DNA from: Pseudomonas alkylphenolica
Lineage (GTDB): Bacteria; Pseudomonadota; Gammaproteobacteria; Pseudomonadales; Pseudomonadaceae
Reading direction: 5' to 3'
NCBI RefSeq assembly: GCF_000746525.1
Contig: NZ_CP009048.1
Span: forward strand, 3,155,501-3,219,500
DNA length: 64,000 bases
The translations under genes were made by a program, and so were the position numbers. Shown here in pieces: positions 43,986 through 52,516 of this stretch; position 1 is the first letter of the stretch, and each line of letters starts with the position of its first letter. The notes beneath the pieces were generated by a model. The model ran no database searches, had not been told where the DNA came from, and saw nothing but the letters and a program-made list of their open reading frames with translations.

Positions 43986-45222
43986 CACGCAAGTACCGAT
44001 CGCCACCGAGGTACCGAAACGCTCCATCACCACCGGCAGCAGAAACGTACAGGACGCCGCGCCGATGCGGCTGGCCGCCACCGATAGGCCGCCCCCCGAT
44101 GCGCGCAATTCGGTGGGGAACAACTCAGAGGTGTAGGCAAACTCCAGCACCCCGGAGCCGGCCATGACAAAGGCGAACACGGCGAACACTCCGACCACAT
44201 AGACCGCCGGCATGCCGCTCCAGGTGGCTAGCACGAACAGTGCGATGGCGTTGATGGTAAAAGTGCCGATCAGAAACGCCCGGCGCGTCAGCAGGTTGAT
44301 CAGCATCAGCCCGACAACCGAACCGGCCAGCAGGAAGATGTTGTAGACCAGGCCACCGGTGTAACTATCTTCGACCTTCAGCGCCGAGAAGATGCGCGGG
44401 ATGAAGGTGCTCATAGCGAAGTAAGGGATCACCTGACAGGTGTAGAACACCGCACCCACCAGGGTGTTACGCCGATGCTGGCGGCTGAACAACTGGCTCC
44501 AGGAAGCTTTCGCCCCGCCCTTCTCTACCTTCGGCAGATCACCACCGCCGAGGCGATCGATCACCTCGCGCGCTTCCCGCTCGCGGCCCTTCTTCATCAA
44601 CCACAACGGCGACTCCGGCGTGCCTTGCCGCACCAGCAGCACCAACAGCGAAGGCACCGCACTGCTGAACAGGATCCAGCGCCAGGCATCGTCGTCCATG
44701 GACTGCATCAGGTAGCCGATGATGTAGGACACGGTGAAACCGAGGGTCCAGGCCACGGCCATCAGCGCCAGCAGCGGCCCGCGGAAACGCCGCGGCACCA
44801 ATTCCGCGACCAGCGATACACTGACAACGAAATCCGACCCCAGGGCAAACCCGAGCAGTAGGCGCAACACCAGTAGTTGTTCGGCGTTCTGGGCGAAGAA
44901 CTGGGCCACCGAGACGACGCAAAACAGCGCCATGTTCCAGCGATAGATATGCTTGCGGCCAAAGCGGTCGGCGATCGGCGATCGGCCCGGTCAGCAGACT
45001 GCCGAGGAACAAACCGATCAGCGCGGCGCCCCCGAGCAAGCCCAGCGACAGCGCGTCCAGGCCCAGCGGCGTGGTCGCCAGACTGATGGCGATACCGATG
45101 ATGCCGAGCACGTAGCCGTCGCAGAACTGGCCACCGACACCGCCGATGGCCGCCTTGATGTGCAGGGGCCGAACAGGTGATTCATCGAACGAACGGGTAC
45201 TGGCTATGTCGACGTTTTGCAT
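43986..45222 (-). pseudogene. MFS transporter, frameshifted and 3'-truncated
   Basis: The start is clear (AGAGGTAGG before ATG; FDESPVRPLHIKAAIGGVGG). The frame breaks near 44970-44983, where GGCGATC is tandemly duplicated, inserting 7 bases inside GPIADRFGRK, and coding resumes in another frame at MALFCVVSVAQFFAQ. The C-terminus is lost at about 43985 after MERFGTSVAIG, where the truncated regulator begins. At least ten transmembrane segments would remain if the frame were repaired. The transporter should be inactive. Confidence 0.85.
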
Positions 45223-45260
45223 GACCTACCTCTTGTTGTTTTTATAAGCGGGATCGGTGA

Positions 45261-46205
45261 TCAGGACGCGTGCGAAACGAAAGCGCTAACGTTGTCCAGC
45301 GCGGTATCCATCAGCCCTTGCGTGGCCTCGGTACTGCTCCAGGCGATATGCGGGTTGAGAATCAGGTTGTGAGTGGCGGCCAGGTGCAGCAGCGGCTCGT
45401 CGAGGGTGATCGGCTCGTTGCTCAGCACATCGAGCGCTGCGCCGCCAATCTGGCCCGACTCCAGGGCATGGATCAGGTCCGGCTCGTTGATCACGGCGCC
45501 GCGTGCGGTGTTGATCAGCACCGCGTCATGCTTCATCCAGCTGAATTGCTCACGGCCGATCATGTGCCGGGTCTGTGCGGTCAACGGGCAGTTGATCGAG
45601 ACCACATCGCTGCGGCGCAGCAACTGCTCCAGCGTCAGGTAGCGCTCACCCTGGTAGTGGCCATCGCGATCGAAGAAGTAGACGTCCATCTCCAGGCGGC
45701 CTGCCAGCTCCGCCAATCGCTGGGCGATCGGACCATGGCCGATGATGCCGAGCACCTTGCCGCGAATGTCGCGGATCGGATAGTCGAAATAGGTACCGCT
45801 CCACGCCCGCTTGCCAGCACGCACGTCCATCAGCAACTGGTGATAACGGCCGACGTTGCGCAGCAACGCAAAAATCATCGCCAGCGCATGTTCGGCCACC
45901 GCATGGGTACCGTAGCCGGGCACGTTACTGACATGAATTCCGCGGCGCCGGCAATAATCGAGATCGACCACGTCGGTGCCGGTCATGGCCAGGGAGATCA
46001 TCTGCAGCGCCGGCAATTGCTCCAGATGCTCCACCGAGATCGGCACGCCGCTGGTGATGGCGATGGTCGCGCCGGTCAGGCGTTCAACCATCTGCTCGGG
46101 TGCGGTGTAGTCGTAAAGGGTCCAGCGATGGGGAAAAGGCAGCTCCTTGATCCGCACGCTTTCGGCGAAGCCGTCACGGTCGAGGAATACAACGTCATGC
46201 AGCAT
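45261..46205 (-). CDS. D-2-hydroxyacid dehydrogenase
   Basis: An NAD-dependent enzyme of 314 residues. The Rossmann motif is GIIGHGPIAQRLAE, the Arg lies in NTARGAVINE, the Glu in LDVLSNEPI and the His in LNPHIAWSS, so the catalytic set is complete. AGGAGG precedes the ATG. It reduces 2-oxoacids or oxidises D-2-hydroxyacids, including glycerate or glyoxylate in relatives. It lies intact between broken genes, suggesting it once belonged to a catabolic cluster. Confidence 0.9.
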   Translation of the reverse strand: MLHDVVFLDRDGFAESVRIKELPFPHRWTLYDYTAPEQMVERLTGATIAITSGVPISVEHLEQLPALQMISLAMTGTDVVDLDYCRRRGIHVSNVPGYGTHAVAEHALAMIFALLRNVGRYHQLLMDVRAGKRAWSGTYFDYPIRDIRGKVLGIIGHGPIAQRLAELAGRLEMDVYFFDRDGHYQGERYLTLEQLLRRSDVVSINCPLTAQTRHMIGREQFSWMKHDAVLINTARGAVINEPDLIHALESGQIGGAALDVLSNEPITLDEPLLHLAATHNLILNPHIAWSSTEATQGLMDTALDNVSAFVSHAS

Positions 46206-46245
46206 GGACACCTCCTGAAGGCATCTATTGTTTTTGTTTTTTCCA

Positions 46246-46611
46246 TCAGCTGACGGCGCACGCCTGGATTTCCAGGCGGTATCGGCTGTCGGCCAACGCT
46301 GCGCCCACGCAGGCACGCGCCGGCGGGTTTTGCTGATCGACCCAGGCGTCGTAGACCGCGTTCATGGCATCGAAGTCGGCCATGTCGGCGAGCCAGATCT
46401 GCACCCGGGTGAGGTGGGACTTGTCGACCTTGGCCATGGCCAGAATGTCTTCCAGTTGCTGCAGCACGTCGCGGGTCTGGGCGCCGATGTCCTGGCGCAA
46501 ATCACGGGCGACGATGCCAGCTGTTTCGATCCTGTCTGCGCTGATCACGCATTGGCTGTAGCGGGCGTTGCCGCCCAATCGTTGTAGGTTCACGCCGACC
46601 TCTCTTGTCAT
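46246..46611 (-). CDS. RidA family protein
   Basis: A 121-residue YjgF/YER057c/UK114 protein. The Arg of PPARACVGAAL is the residue that hydrolyses reactive enamine/imine intermediates in RidA, and Glu in YRLEIQACA completes the pocket. It is upstream of, and codirectional with, the dehydrogenase. The start lacks a good ribosome site. Context suggests the old pathway made imines, as flavin amine oxidases do. Confidence 0.87.
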   Translation of the reverse strand: MTREVGVNLQRLGGNARYSQCVISADRIETAGIVARDLRQDIGAQTRDVLQQLEDILAMAKVDKSHLTRVQIWLADMADFDAMNAVYDAWVDQQNPPARACVGAALADSRYRLEIQACAVS

Positions 46612-46748
46612 TGTTATGGGGGCTGTACGGGTACTGTGCCGGACTTCGGCGAAAAGTCTGTGGCCAGTCGCGGGCAGCAGGCTAGGAAGAAAATGACGAT
46701 AAACAGGAGAAATCTGCAAAATTAAGAAATCTTGTTAATATTTTCTCT

Positions 46749-46763
46749 CAGTAAAAAATACTG
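46749..46763. promoter_or_regulatory. CAGTA-AAAAA-TACTG inverted repeat
   Basis: A perfect five-base inverted repeat in an AT-rich stretch between the divergent RidA gene and FAD oxidoreductase remnant. It could be the operator of the lost regulator. Confidence 0.35.
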
Positions 46764-46826
46764 TTGTTTTTTTACATTTCTGGCGATAGCTTCGACGGCA
46801 TAAAAACAAACGCCCTGGAGATCACC

Positions 46827-47631
46827 ATGACCTCGATGACAGTGGGCCAGACCGTGCAACGCACGAGCACCCCGATGAAATTCCCCGCCGTTGCGCCGTT
46901 GAAGCGCAGTTTCTGGCTGCAGTGCGCCGAACCTTCCTTGCAGCCTTCGCCCGCCCTGCAAGGCACGCATACGGCTGACATCGTCATTGTCGGCGGCGGC
47001 TTCGTCGGTTTGTGGACGGCGTTGACCATCAAGGAGCACGAACCCGATTGCCGGGTCATGGTGCTGGAGCAGGACGTCTGCGGAGGCGGCGCCTCGGGAC
47101 GCAATGGCGGTTTCGTGATGTCGTGGTGGCCGAAAATTCAATCGCTCGGCTCATTCTGCTCCCCGGAGCAAGCGCTGTTTCTGGCCAACAGTGCCGAGCG
47201 GGCCATTAGCGAGCTGGGCGAGTTTTGCCTGCAACACAACATCGACGCTGCCTTCAAACAAAAAGGCTGGCTGTGGACCGCCACCTGCGAAGCCCATATC
47301 GACGCCTGGAACGGCACCCTGGCCGCCTGCAAGCGCGTAGGTGCCGAGCCTTTCGAGCGCCTGTCACGCCAGGAAGTGGCCCGGCGCACCGGCTCGGCCG
47401 TGCACCTGGCGGGGGTGTTCGAACGCAGCAACGCCACCGTGGAGCCGCTGCGCGCTGGTCGGCCGCCGCTGCAAAGCCTTCCCGCCCGAGCCGCTGCGCT
47501 ACTTCGGTGGCGCCATGGTCCGTGCTTCGGTGCTGCGCAAGGAACGCGCGGAACTGCGTAACAACAAGGCAAACCGGCTCGACGTGATGATGGCCGGTTT
47601 CGCCCCTGCTGGTCTTGAAGACAAATCCTGA
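46827..47631 (+). pseudogene. FAD-dependent oxidoreductase with internal deletion
   Basis: The first 210 residues are a good DAO-type flavoprotein (ADIVIVGGGFVGLWTALTIK; GGGASGRNGGFVMSWW). After FERSNATV the frame is broken and most of the middle is missing. The authentic C-terminus then appears in another frame (FPPEPLRYFGGAMVRASVLRKE to GLEDKS). GAGCCGCTGCGC occurs on both sides (47442 and 47488). The catalytic core is lost, so the product should be inactive. CTGGAG precedes the ATG. Confidence 0.82.
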
Positions 47632-47640
47632 GGAAACGCC

Positions 47641-47988
47641 ATGTCCCCTGTTCTGATCCGTCTTGAAAACGAAGCTCAATTCTCCGCGCCAGAGCCTGCG
47701 GGCTTGCCCGTCGGCGAACCGGTGCCGATGACGCGCACCGCTGTACACCATGACATCGCCGGGCAGAACGTCTGCAGTGGTTTCTGGGAATGCTCACCCG
47801 GCCGTTTGCGCCGCGCAATCATGCAAGCTGAGTTCAGCTACATCATCGAAGGTAAAGGCAGCTTCACCCCGGAGGGCGGCGAAACCCTACACTTCAAGGC
47901 AGGTGATTCGCTGTACTTTGCCGCCCACACCCAGGGTGAATGGGAGATTATCGAGAAGGTTCGCAAGACCTACTTCATTCTCGGCTAA
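47641..47988 (+). CDS. Cupin-domain protein (DUF861 type)
   Basis: A 115-residue single cupin. CSGFWECSPGRLRRAIMQAE, FSYIIEGKGSFTPEGGE and FKAGDSLYFAAHTQGEWEI follow the cupin motifs of ureidoglycine aminohydrolase-like proteins. A GAGG ribosome site lies just before the ATG. It is nine bases after the broken oxidoreductase and was probably cotranscribed with it. Confidence 0.88.
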   Translation: MSPVLIRLENEAQFSAPEPAGLPVGEPVPMTRTAVHHDIAGQNVCSGFWECSPGRLRRAIMQAEFSYIIEGKGSFTPEGGETLHFKAGDSLYFAAHTQGEWEIIEKVRKTYFILG

Positions 47989-48002
47989 CCCGGTCGTCCA
48001 GC

Positions 48003-48027
48003 GAGCCCCTCAAGACCCCGGGGGCTC
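48003..48027. terminator. Bidirectional hairpin between cupin and gltS
   Basis: GAGCCCC and GGGGCTC pair across an 11-base loop between two convergent genes. No long T run follows, so function as a terminator is only likely from position. Confidence 0.35.
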
Positions 48028-49241
48028 TATAGACCGCTGAACATGCCGATGATCACGGCATTGACCAGGTCAATGAAAAAGCCGCACACCAGCGGCACGA
48101 TCAGGAAAGCCTGGTGGGCCGCACCGTATTTTTGCGTGACGGTGGTCATGTTGACGATCGCCGTCGCCGTCGAGCCGAGGGTAATCCCGCCGAATCCGGA
48201 CGCAACCACACTGGCTTCGTAATCACGCCCCATGCAGCGGAACACCACAAAGTAGGTATAGAGAACCGTCAGCAGCACCTGCAGGGTCAAGGCGCACAGA
48301 ATGAACATCAACGCCCCGCTGAGCTGCCATAACTGCAGCCCCATCAGGGCCATGGTCAAAAACATGCCCAGACAGATATCGGAGATCAACGCCAGGCCCA
48401 GGCTCGCGCCGCTCCAGCTTTTCAGCTTTTTCTCACCGACAACGGCAAGCACGATGTGGTGGATGACGATGCCGGCGAACAGGCAGCTGACGAATTTTGG
48501 CAGGGTGATGCCAGCATCGACCAGCAGCAGGTTGAGGCCATAGCCGAGCATCAGCGTGAGGTTGAGCCACATCCATGCCCAGAGCACGTCGTAGTAGTTC
48601 ACGCCCTGGTTCGGCTGATGCTCGAGAATGCCGATTTCCAGCGCGGCATCCCTGGAAGGCGTCAGGTTATGGCGCCGTATCAACTGGTTGGCGATCGGGC
48701 CGCCGATCACGCACGCGGCAATCAGGCCGACAGTGTTGCTGGCGATGCCCAGTTCATGTGCATTGCTGATGCCGAGCTTCTCGACGAACAGCGGAGCCCA
48801 GGCCAATGTTGTGCCCACCCCGCCGGTCAGGGAAATCGAGCCCACCATCAAGCCCGCCTTGGGATCCAGGCCAAACACCTCGGCCAGGCCCATGCCCAGG
48901 GTGTTTTGCAGGACGATGAAGACACTGGCGAGCACCAGCAGGATCACTAGCGGGCGTCCGCCCTTGAGCAGTTGGCGGACATCCGATTTCAAGCCGATGC
49001 CAGCGAAGAAATACAGCAGCAAGGTGTCGCGAACCTGCAGATCGAATTCGATCTGGATATTCAGACCGAAGTACAGCAGGCTGGTAACCGCGGCACAGAC
49101 GAAGCCGCCGACAACCGATTCGGGAATGCAGTATTGACGCAGCAAGGTGCTGTGCTGGACAAGGGTTTTGCCGAGGAACAGCAGGAGGATCGCAAGGGTA
49201 AAGCTCACGAGACCGTGAACCGGGAAAAGCTGGGAGGTCAT
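48027..49241 (-). CDS. gltS: Sodium/glutamate symporter
   Basis: A 404-residue inner-membrane protein of the GltS family with about ten to twelve hydrophobic segments arranged as two inverted halves. VGSISLTGGVGTTLAWAP and GGITLGSTATAIVNM are the two re-entrant glycine-rich loops. The ATG at 49241 has GAGGAAGG at good spacing; a TTG one codon earlier is weaker. It imports glutamate with sodium. Confidence 0.92.
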   Translation of the reverse strand: MTSQLFPVHGLVSFTLAILLLFLGKTLVQHSTLLRQYCIPESVVGGFVCAAVTSLLYFGLNIQIEFDLQVRDTLLLYFFAGIGLKSDVRQLLKGGRPLVILLVLASVFIVLQNTLGMGLAEVFGLDPKAGLMVGSISLTGGVGTTLAWAPLFVEKLGISNAHELGIASNTVGLIAACVIGGPIANQLIRRHNLTPSRDAALEIGILEHQPNQGVNYYDVLWAWMWLNLTLMLGYGLNLLLVDAGITLPKFVSCLFAGIVIHHIVLAVVGEKKLKSWSGASLGLALISDICLGMFLTMALMGLQLWQLSGALMFILCALTLQVLLTVLYTYFVVFRCMGRDYEASVVASGFGGITLGSTATAIVNMTTVTQKYGAAHQAFLIVPLVCGFFIDLVNAVIIGMFSGL

Positions 49242-49421
49242 CAACGCCTTCCTCTAATCTGAAAAAAGCATTATCACGATTTGCCCACTGCGGGTTCCGA
49301 TCCGAATCAATAAAAGCTGAATCAGATCGCCAGCGTGGCGCACATTGACCAACCTGCGTAGAGGCCAGTGCAAGGGTAGTCACGATCCACTCGCTACGCA
49401 CACCATCATCAAGGACTATGA

Positions 49422-49880
49422 ATGCCGCTGATCTTGCAACGTGTAGCGCTGGCACGCACTGGCGCCAACGATAAAGTCATTTGCCGCATGGCATCGGGTT
49501 GGGCGGTCATGGGCGATGTGCAATTCCTGCCGGGATACTGCCTGTTGCTACCCGACCCGGTGGTTGCGAGCCTCAATGATCTGGACGCTGAGGCCAGAGC
49601 GACCTACCTGCTCGACATGGCCCGCATCGGTGATGCCGTTTTAAAGGCCACCGGGGCGGTTCGCATAAACTACGAAATTCTCGGGAACACAGAGCCCGAA
49701 CTGCATTGCCACATTTTCCCTCGCTACGCCTCAGAGCCGGAACACAATCGCCAGATGCCCGTGTGGTTTTACGACTGGAAAACGGCGATCGCTTACTCGG
49801 AGCAAGCCCATGGGGCATTGCGCAGCGCCATTGCTGAGCTTTTAGCGGCGTCGGGCGCAGACGCGCCATGCCTGCAGTAG
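49422..49880 (+). CDS. HIT-domain protein
   Basis: A 152-residue HIT-fold protein, probably a diadenosine polyphosphate or nucleotide hydrolase. The histidine triad reads ELHCHIFPRY: the first two His are present and the third is Phe, a variant seen in some HIT-like proteins. AAGGA lies seven bases before the ATG. Activity is uncertain because of the triad change. Confidence 0.85.
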   Translation: MPLILQRVALARTGANDKVICRMASGWAVMGDVQFLPGYCLLLPDPVVASLNDLDAEARATYLLDMARIGDAVLKATGAVRINYEILGNTEPELHCHIFPRYASEPEHNRQMPVWFYDWKTAIAYSEQAHGALRSAIAELLAASGADAPCLQ

Positions 49881-49906
49881 CGCGCCGCAAATATCCAGGC
49901 AGCAGC

Positions 49907-50203
49907 TACGGCAGCCATGTCACTGCAGGTACAGGCGCGGTGATCGAACGACTCACGAGCCTGTCCACCCTGCTGGCAGGCAAAGGCATCGACGCTGTCA
50001 GCGCTGGCCGTGCCGCGACCAGCCTGCTGGGCCGAGCGGTTGTGGGGCAATCCACAGTGATTGCCTTCGACACCGCGTTCATGGCCGTGACCCTGCTGTT
50101 CGCAGTGGCGGCGCCGATTCTGGTGGCCATCAAGATCGGGTTTGCGCGGTCCGGGAACGGCGGGCATCGCCGGGCAAGCCCGCTCCCACAGAGGGGGCAA
50201 TAG
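49907..50203 (+). pseudogene. C-terminal fragment of a DHA2-family drug exporter
   Basis: The segment SHVTAGTGAVIERLTSLS, then VVGQSTVIAFDTAFMAVTLL and APILVAIKIGFAR, matches the end of EmrB/QacA-type MFS exporters. The first 400 or so residues are missing and the frame has no proper start. Its last residues are replaced by REP sequence at 50165-50191. Confidence 0.7.
50165..50191. repeat. Single REP unit
   Basis: One degenerate REP core (CATCGCCGGGCAAGCCCGCT) at the end of the transporter remnant. The following 50204-50363 has no gene that I can support. Confidence 0.7.
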
Positions 50204-50363
50204 TGCCGTGCACTATTGGACAACCTTTACCGCCAAAGCTACCGTCAATTGAAGTACGACAAACCCGTGGATCTACCCCTTGATGTCCCGGCTGGAGAAG
50301 GTGCAGCGCCGCACACGGTGCAACTCGACTGGGCTATCTGCACTGTCATCAGAGGGTCATGCC

Positions 50364-51071
50364 ATGGTCACCGGAGAAGAGCTGTTCGCACTCGCTGCGA
50401 CCAAGAAAGGCCAGAAATACGTCAATGTCCTGGTCCCCAAGGACAACCCGAACTGGAACGGCCCGTGGGACTGTGCAGAGTTCGTCTCCTGGGTGCTGTT
50501 CCAGAAGCTCAAAAAGCTCTATGGCTGCATCGACAACAAGGGCAACCCGGCGATCACTGAAGCGTATTCCGGCGCCTGGGTCAGGGACGCAAAGGATGGC
50601 ACCCTGATCGCCAGCGATGAATCCGATGCGATGCTCACCGCCGGGGTCATTCTGATCCGCAAACCGCCCCTGCCCGGGCGGATGGGCCATGTTGCCATCA
50701 GCGATGGCCACGGCAAGACCATGGAGGCAGCCGGTACCAACCTGGGCGTTCGCGCCGGCAATGTCAGCGGCCGGGTCTGGGACCATATCTGCAGGGTACC
50801 GAACGTCGCCTACAGCAGCGAAGCACGGGCGCCGCGCCTCAAGCCGCAACCGCAGTTCATCCGGCTGCAAGAGCCGAACATCAAAAGTGCGAAGGTCAAG
50901 GAAATCCAGAACAGCCTGAAGGCCCTGGGCATCGACCCCGGAAAAATTGACGGCGAGTACGGGCCGCATACCACCGCTGCGGTGATTGCCTTCCAGGCCA
51001 CTCACCGTCTGGTCGCCGATGGCATTGTCGGCCCGGCGACCGCCCGGGCGCTGAAGATCGAGTGGCCCTGA
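50364..51071 (+). CDS. NlpC/P60-like peptidase with peptidoglycan-binding domain
   Basis: A 235-residue protein. The N-terminal domain has Cys37 (GPWDCAEFVSW) and His109 (GRMGHVAISDG), the Cys-His pair of NlpC/P60 or CHAP cell-wall hydrolases. A PG_binding_1 domain at about 165-232 (VKEIQNSLKALGIDPGKIDG; GIVGPATARAL) follows. There is no signal peptide, so it would need a holin-type or secretion-system exit. AGAGGG precedes the ATG. The next gene, a membrane protein, starts one base after its stop. Confidence 0.75.
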   Translation: MVTGEELFALAATKKGQKYVNVLVPKDNPNWNGPWDCAEFVSWVLFQKLKKLYGCIDNKGNPAITEAYSGAWVRDAKDGTLIASDESDAMLTAGVILIRKPPLPGRMGHVAISDGHGKTMEAAGTNLGVRAGNVSGRVWDHICRVPNVAYSSEARAPRLKPQPQFIRLQEPNIKSAKVKEIQNSLKALGIDPGKIDGEYGPHTTAAVIAFQATHRLVADGIVGPATARALKIEWP

Positions 51072-51072
51072 G

Positions 51073-51549
51073 ATGGCGGATGAACCGGCGACAACCGAGC
51101 CCAAAGACGCGATCAGCGATGTATCGCTCAAAGAAGCTTTTGACATCTACCAGAAACAGAGCGACAACCTGCACAAACTCTGGACTTATTTTCAGGCGGT
51201 GTCTCTTGCGGTGCTGGGCTACACGGTTGGCGCCGAAAAGGCACACTGGTTCACGTCAACCTATGTGTTGATATTCCTGAGCTACCTGTTCTTTGCCGTC
51301 GCCAATCAATGGATCATTGTTTTGTCCCAGAAGGAGCTCAAGCAGTTCAGCGACGCCGTGAAACTGGCCACAAAAAGTAGCGGCCCGGTCGGCAAGAAAC
51401 TGGTGGTCCGGACTGTTTCTCCCTGTTGCATCAGGGTGTTCCACTCCATTTCTATCGCGGTCGTTCTGGCGGCGATCGCGGCTACCTGGTACGTCAAATG
51501 CTCAGCATCCCTTGAATGCCCTAAACCGCCGGATACCGAGCAGCACTAG
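51073..51549 (+). CDS. Hypothetical three-helix membrane protein
   Basis: A 158-residue protein with hydrophobic segments at about 38-54, 60-83 and 120-140 and a charged middle part. I do not recognise a family. One base separates it from the cell-wall hydrolase-like gene, so the two are cotranscribed. It could be an immunity protein, a holin-like partner or unrelated. Confidence 0.7.
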   Translation: MADEPATTEPKDAISDVSLKEAFDIYQKQSDNLHKLWTYFQAVSLAVLGYTVGAEKAHWFTSTYVLIFLSYLFFAVANQWIIVLSQKELKQFSDAVKLATKSSGPVGKKLVVRTVSPCCIRVFHSISIAVVLAAIAATWYVKCSASLECPKPPDTEQH

Positions 51550-51576
51550 GAACGCCCTGAATGTGCCCGGTTACAC

Positions 51577-52380
51577 TCAATGGTCAACATCCAGGAAACG
51601 AACCACCTCCCCCAGCACCGTTTCAGGCGCCTCGCGGTGCGGGACATGGTGGCAATCTTCGAGGATCAGGTACTCGCTGGGGCCCTGCGACAGCCTGGCT
51701 ATCCGCTCCGGGTGCAGCGCCGAACCGTACTCATCATGCTCACCGTGCAGAACCAGTGCCGGGCAGTGAATGGCATCCACTGTGCTTTCGATCGTCCAGT
51801 CGCCGAAAGCCTCTGCAAGCCATGTCCGGGTCCAGGCCGTCAGCACCCAGGGCGCTTTGTCACCATGGTATTTTTTCAAGCGCGCCATGTGCTCGGGTTG
51901 TTCGAACTGTACCTCGGCGGCGCGAATCCCCTGCAGCGTGCGTTCTTCGACAAACGCCTGCGCAGCGATGGTGATCAATGCCATGCAGCTTTGCGGATGC
52001 AAAGAGGCACAGGTTGCAGCCATGGCCCCTCCGACGCTATGGCCCAGGGCAACGAAGCGCTCGACCTGAAGTGCTGTCTTCAGATGGGCAAAAAAGTACT
52101 CGGCTTCTTCACGGATGAACTGCGGCGAAAGGCGTCCCGGATACTCATCGGACTGGCCGAAGCCGAGCCGGTCATAGGCAATCACCTCACGTCCGGTGGC
52201 CTGGCTCAACTGCTGGGGAAAATCTCGCCACAGGGCGATGCAGCCCAGTGAGTCATGAAACAGGACGATAGCTGGCTTGTCCGGATTGCCCGGGCCATCT
52301 GCGGGGAACCATCGACTACAGAACAGCCGTCCTTGCGGCGTGTCTATCCAGAGCACTTCGGTGTTGATCGACAATGACAT
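51577..52380 (-). CDS. Alpha/beta hydrolase
   Basis: A 267-residue alpha/beta hydrolase. The oxyanion motif is FHDSLGC, the nucleophile Ser is in LGHSVGGAMAA, the Asp in GEHDEYG and the His in LEDCHHVPH. I chose the ATG giving MSLSINTEVLW. It is cytosolic and its substrate is unknown. Confidence 0.85.
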   Translation of the reverse strand: MSLSINTEVLWIDTPQGRLFCSRWFPADGPGNPDKPAIVLFHDSLGCIALWRDFPQQLSQATGREVIAYDRLGFGQSDEYPGRLSPQFIREEAEYFFAHLKTALQVERFVALGHSVGGAMAATCASLHPQSCMALITIAAQAFVEERTLQGIRAAEVQFEQPEHMARLKKYHGDKAPWVLTAWTRTWLAEAFGDWTIESTVDAIHCPALVLHGEHDEYGSALHPERIARLSQGPSEYLILEDCHHVPHREAPETVLGEVVRFLDVDH

Positions 52381-52423
52381 GCAGGCCCCCGGTTGATGGT
52401 TCACGCCGCAGGATAGCAGTTCC

Positions 52424-52499
52424 CTGTAGGAGCGGGCTTGCCCCGCGATGCGAATTGGCTGACAGCCCGCAATCGCGGGGCAAGCCCGCTCCCACAGGG
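52424..52499. repeat. REP palindrome pair
   Basis: Two inverted REP cores between two genes on the minus strand, placed so as to separate their transcripts. Confidence 0.85.
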
Positions 52500-52516
52500 G
52501 GAACAGTGGCCTGGAT

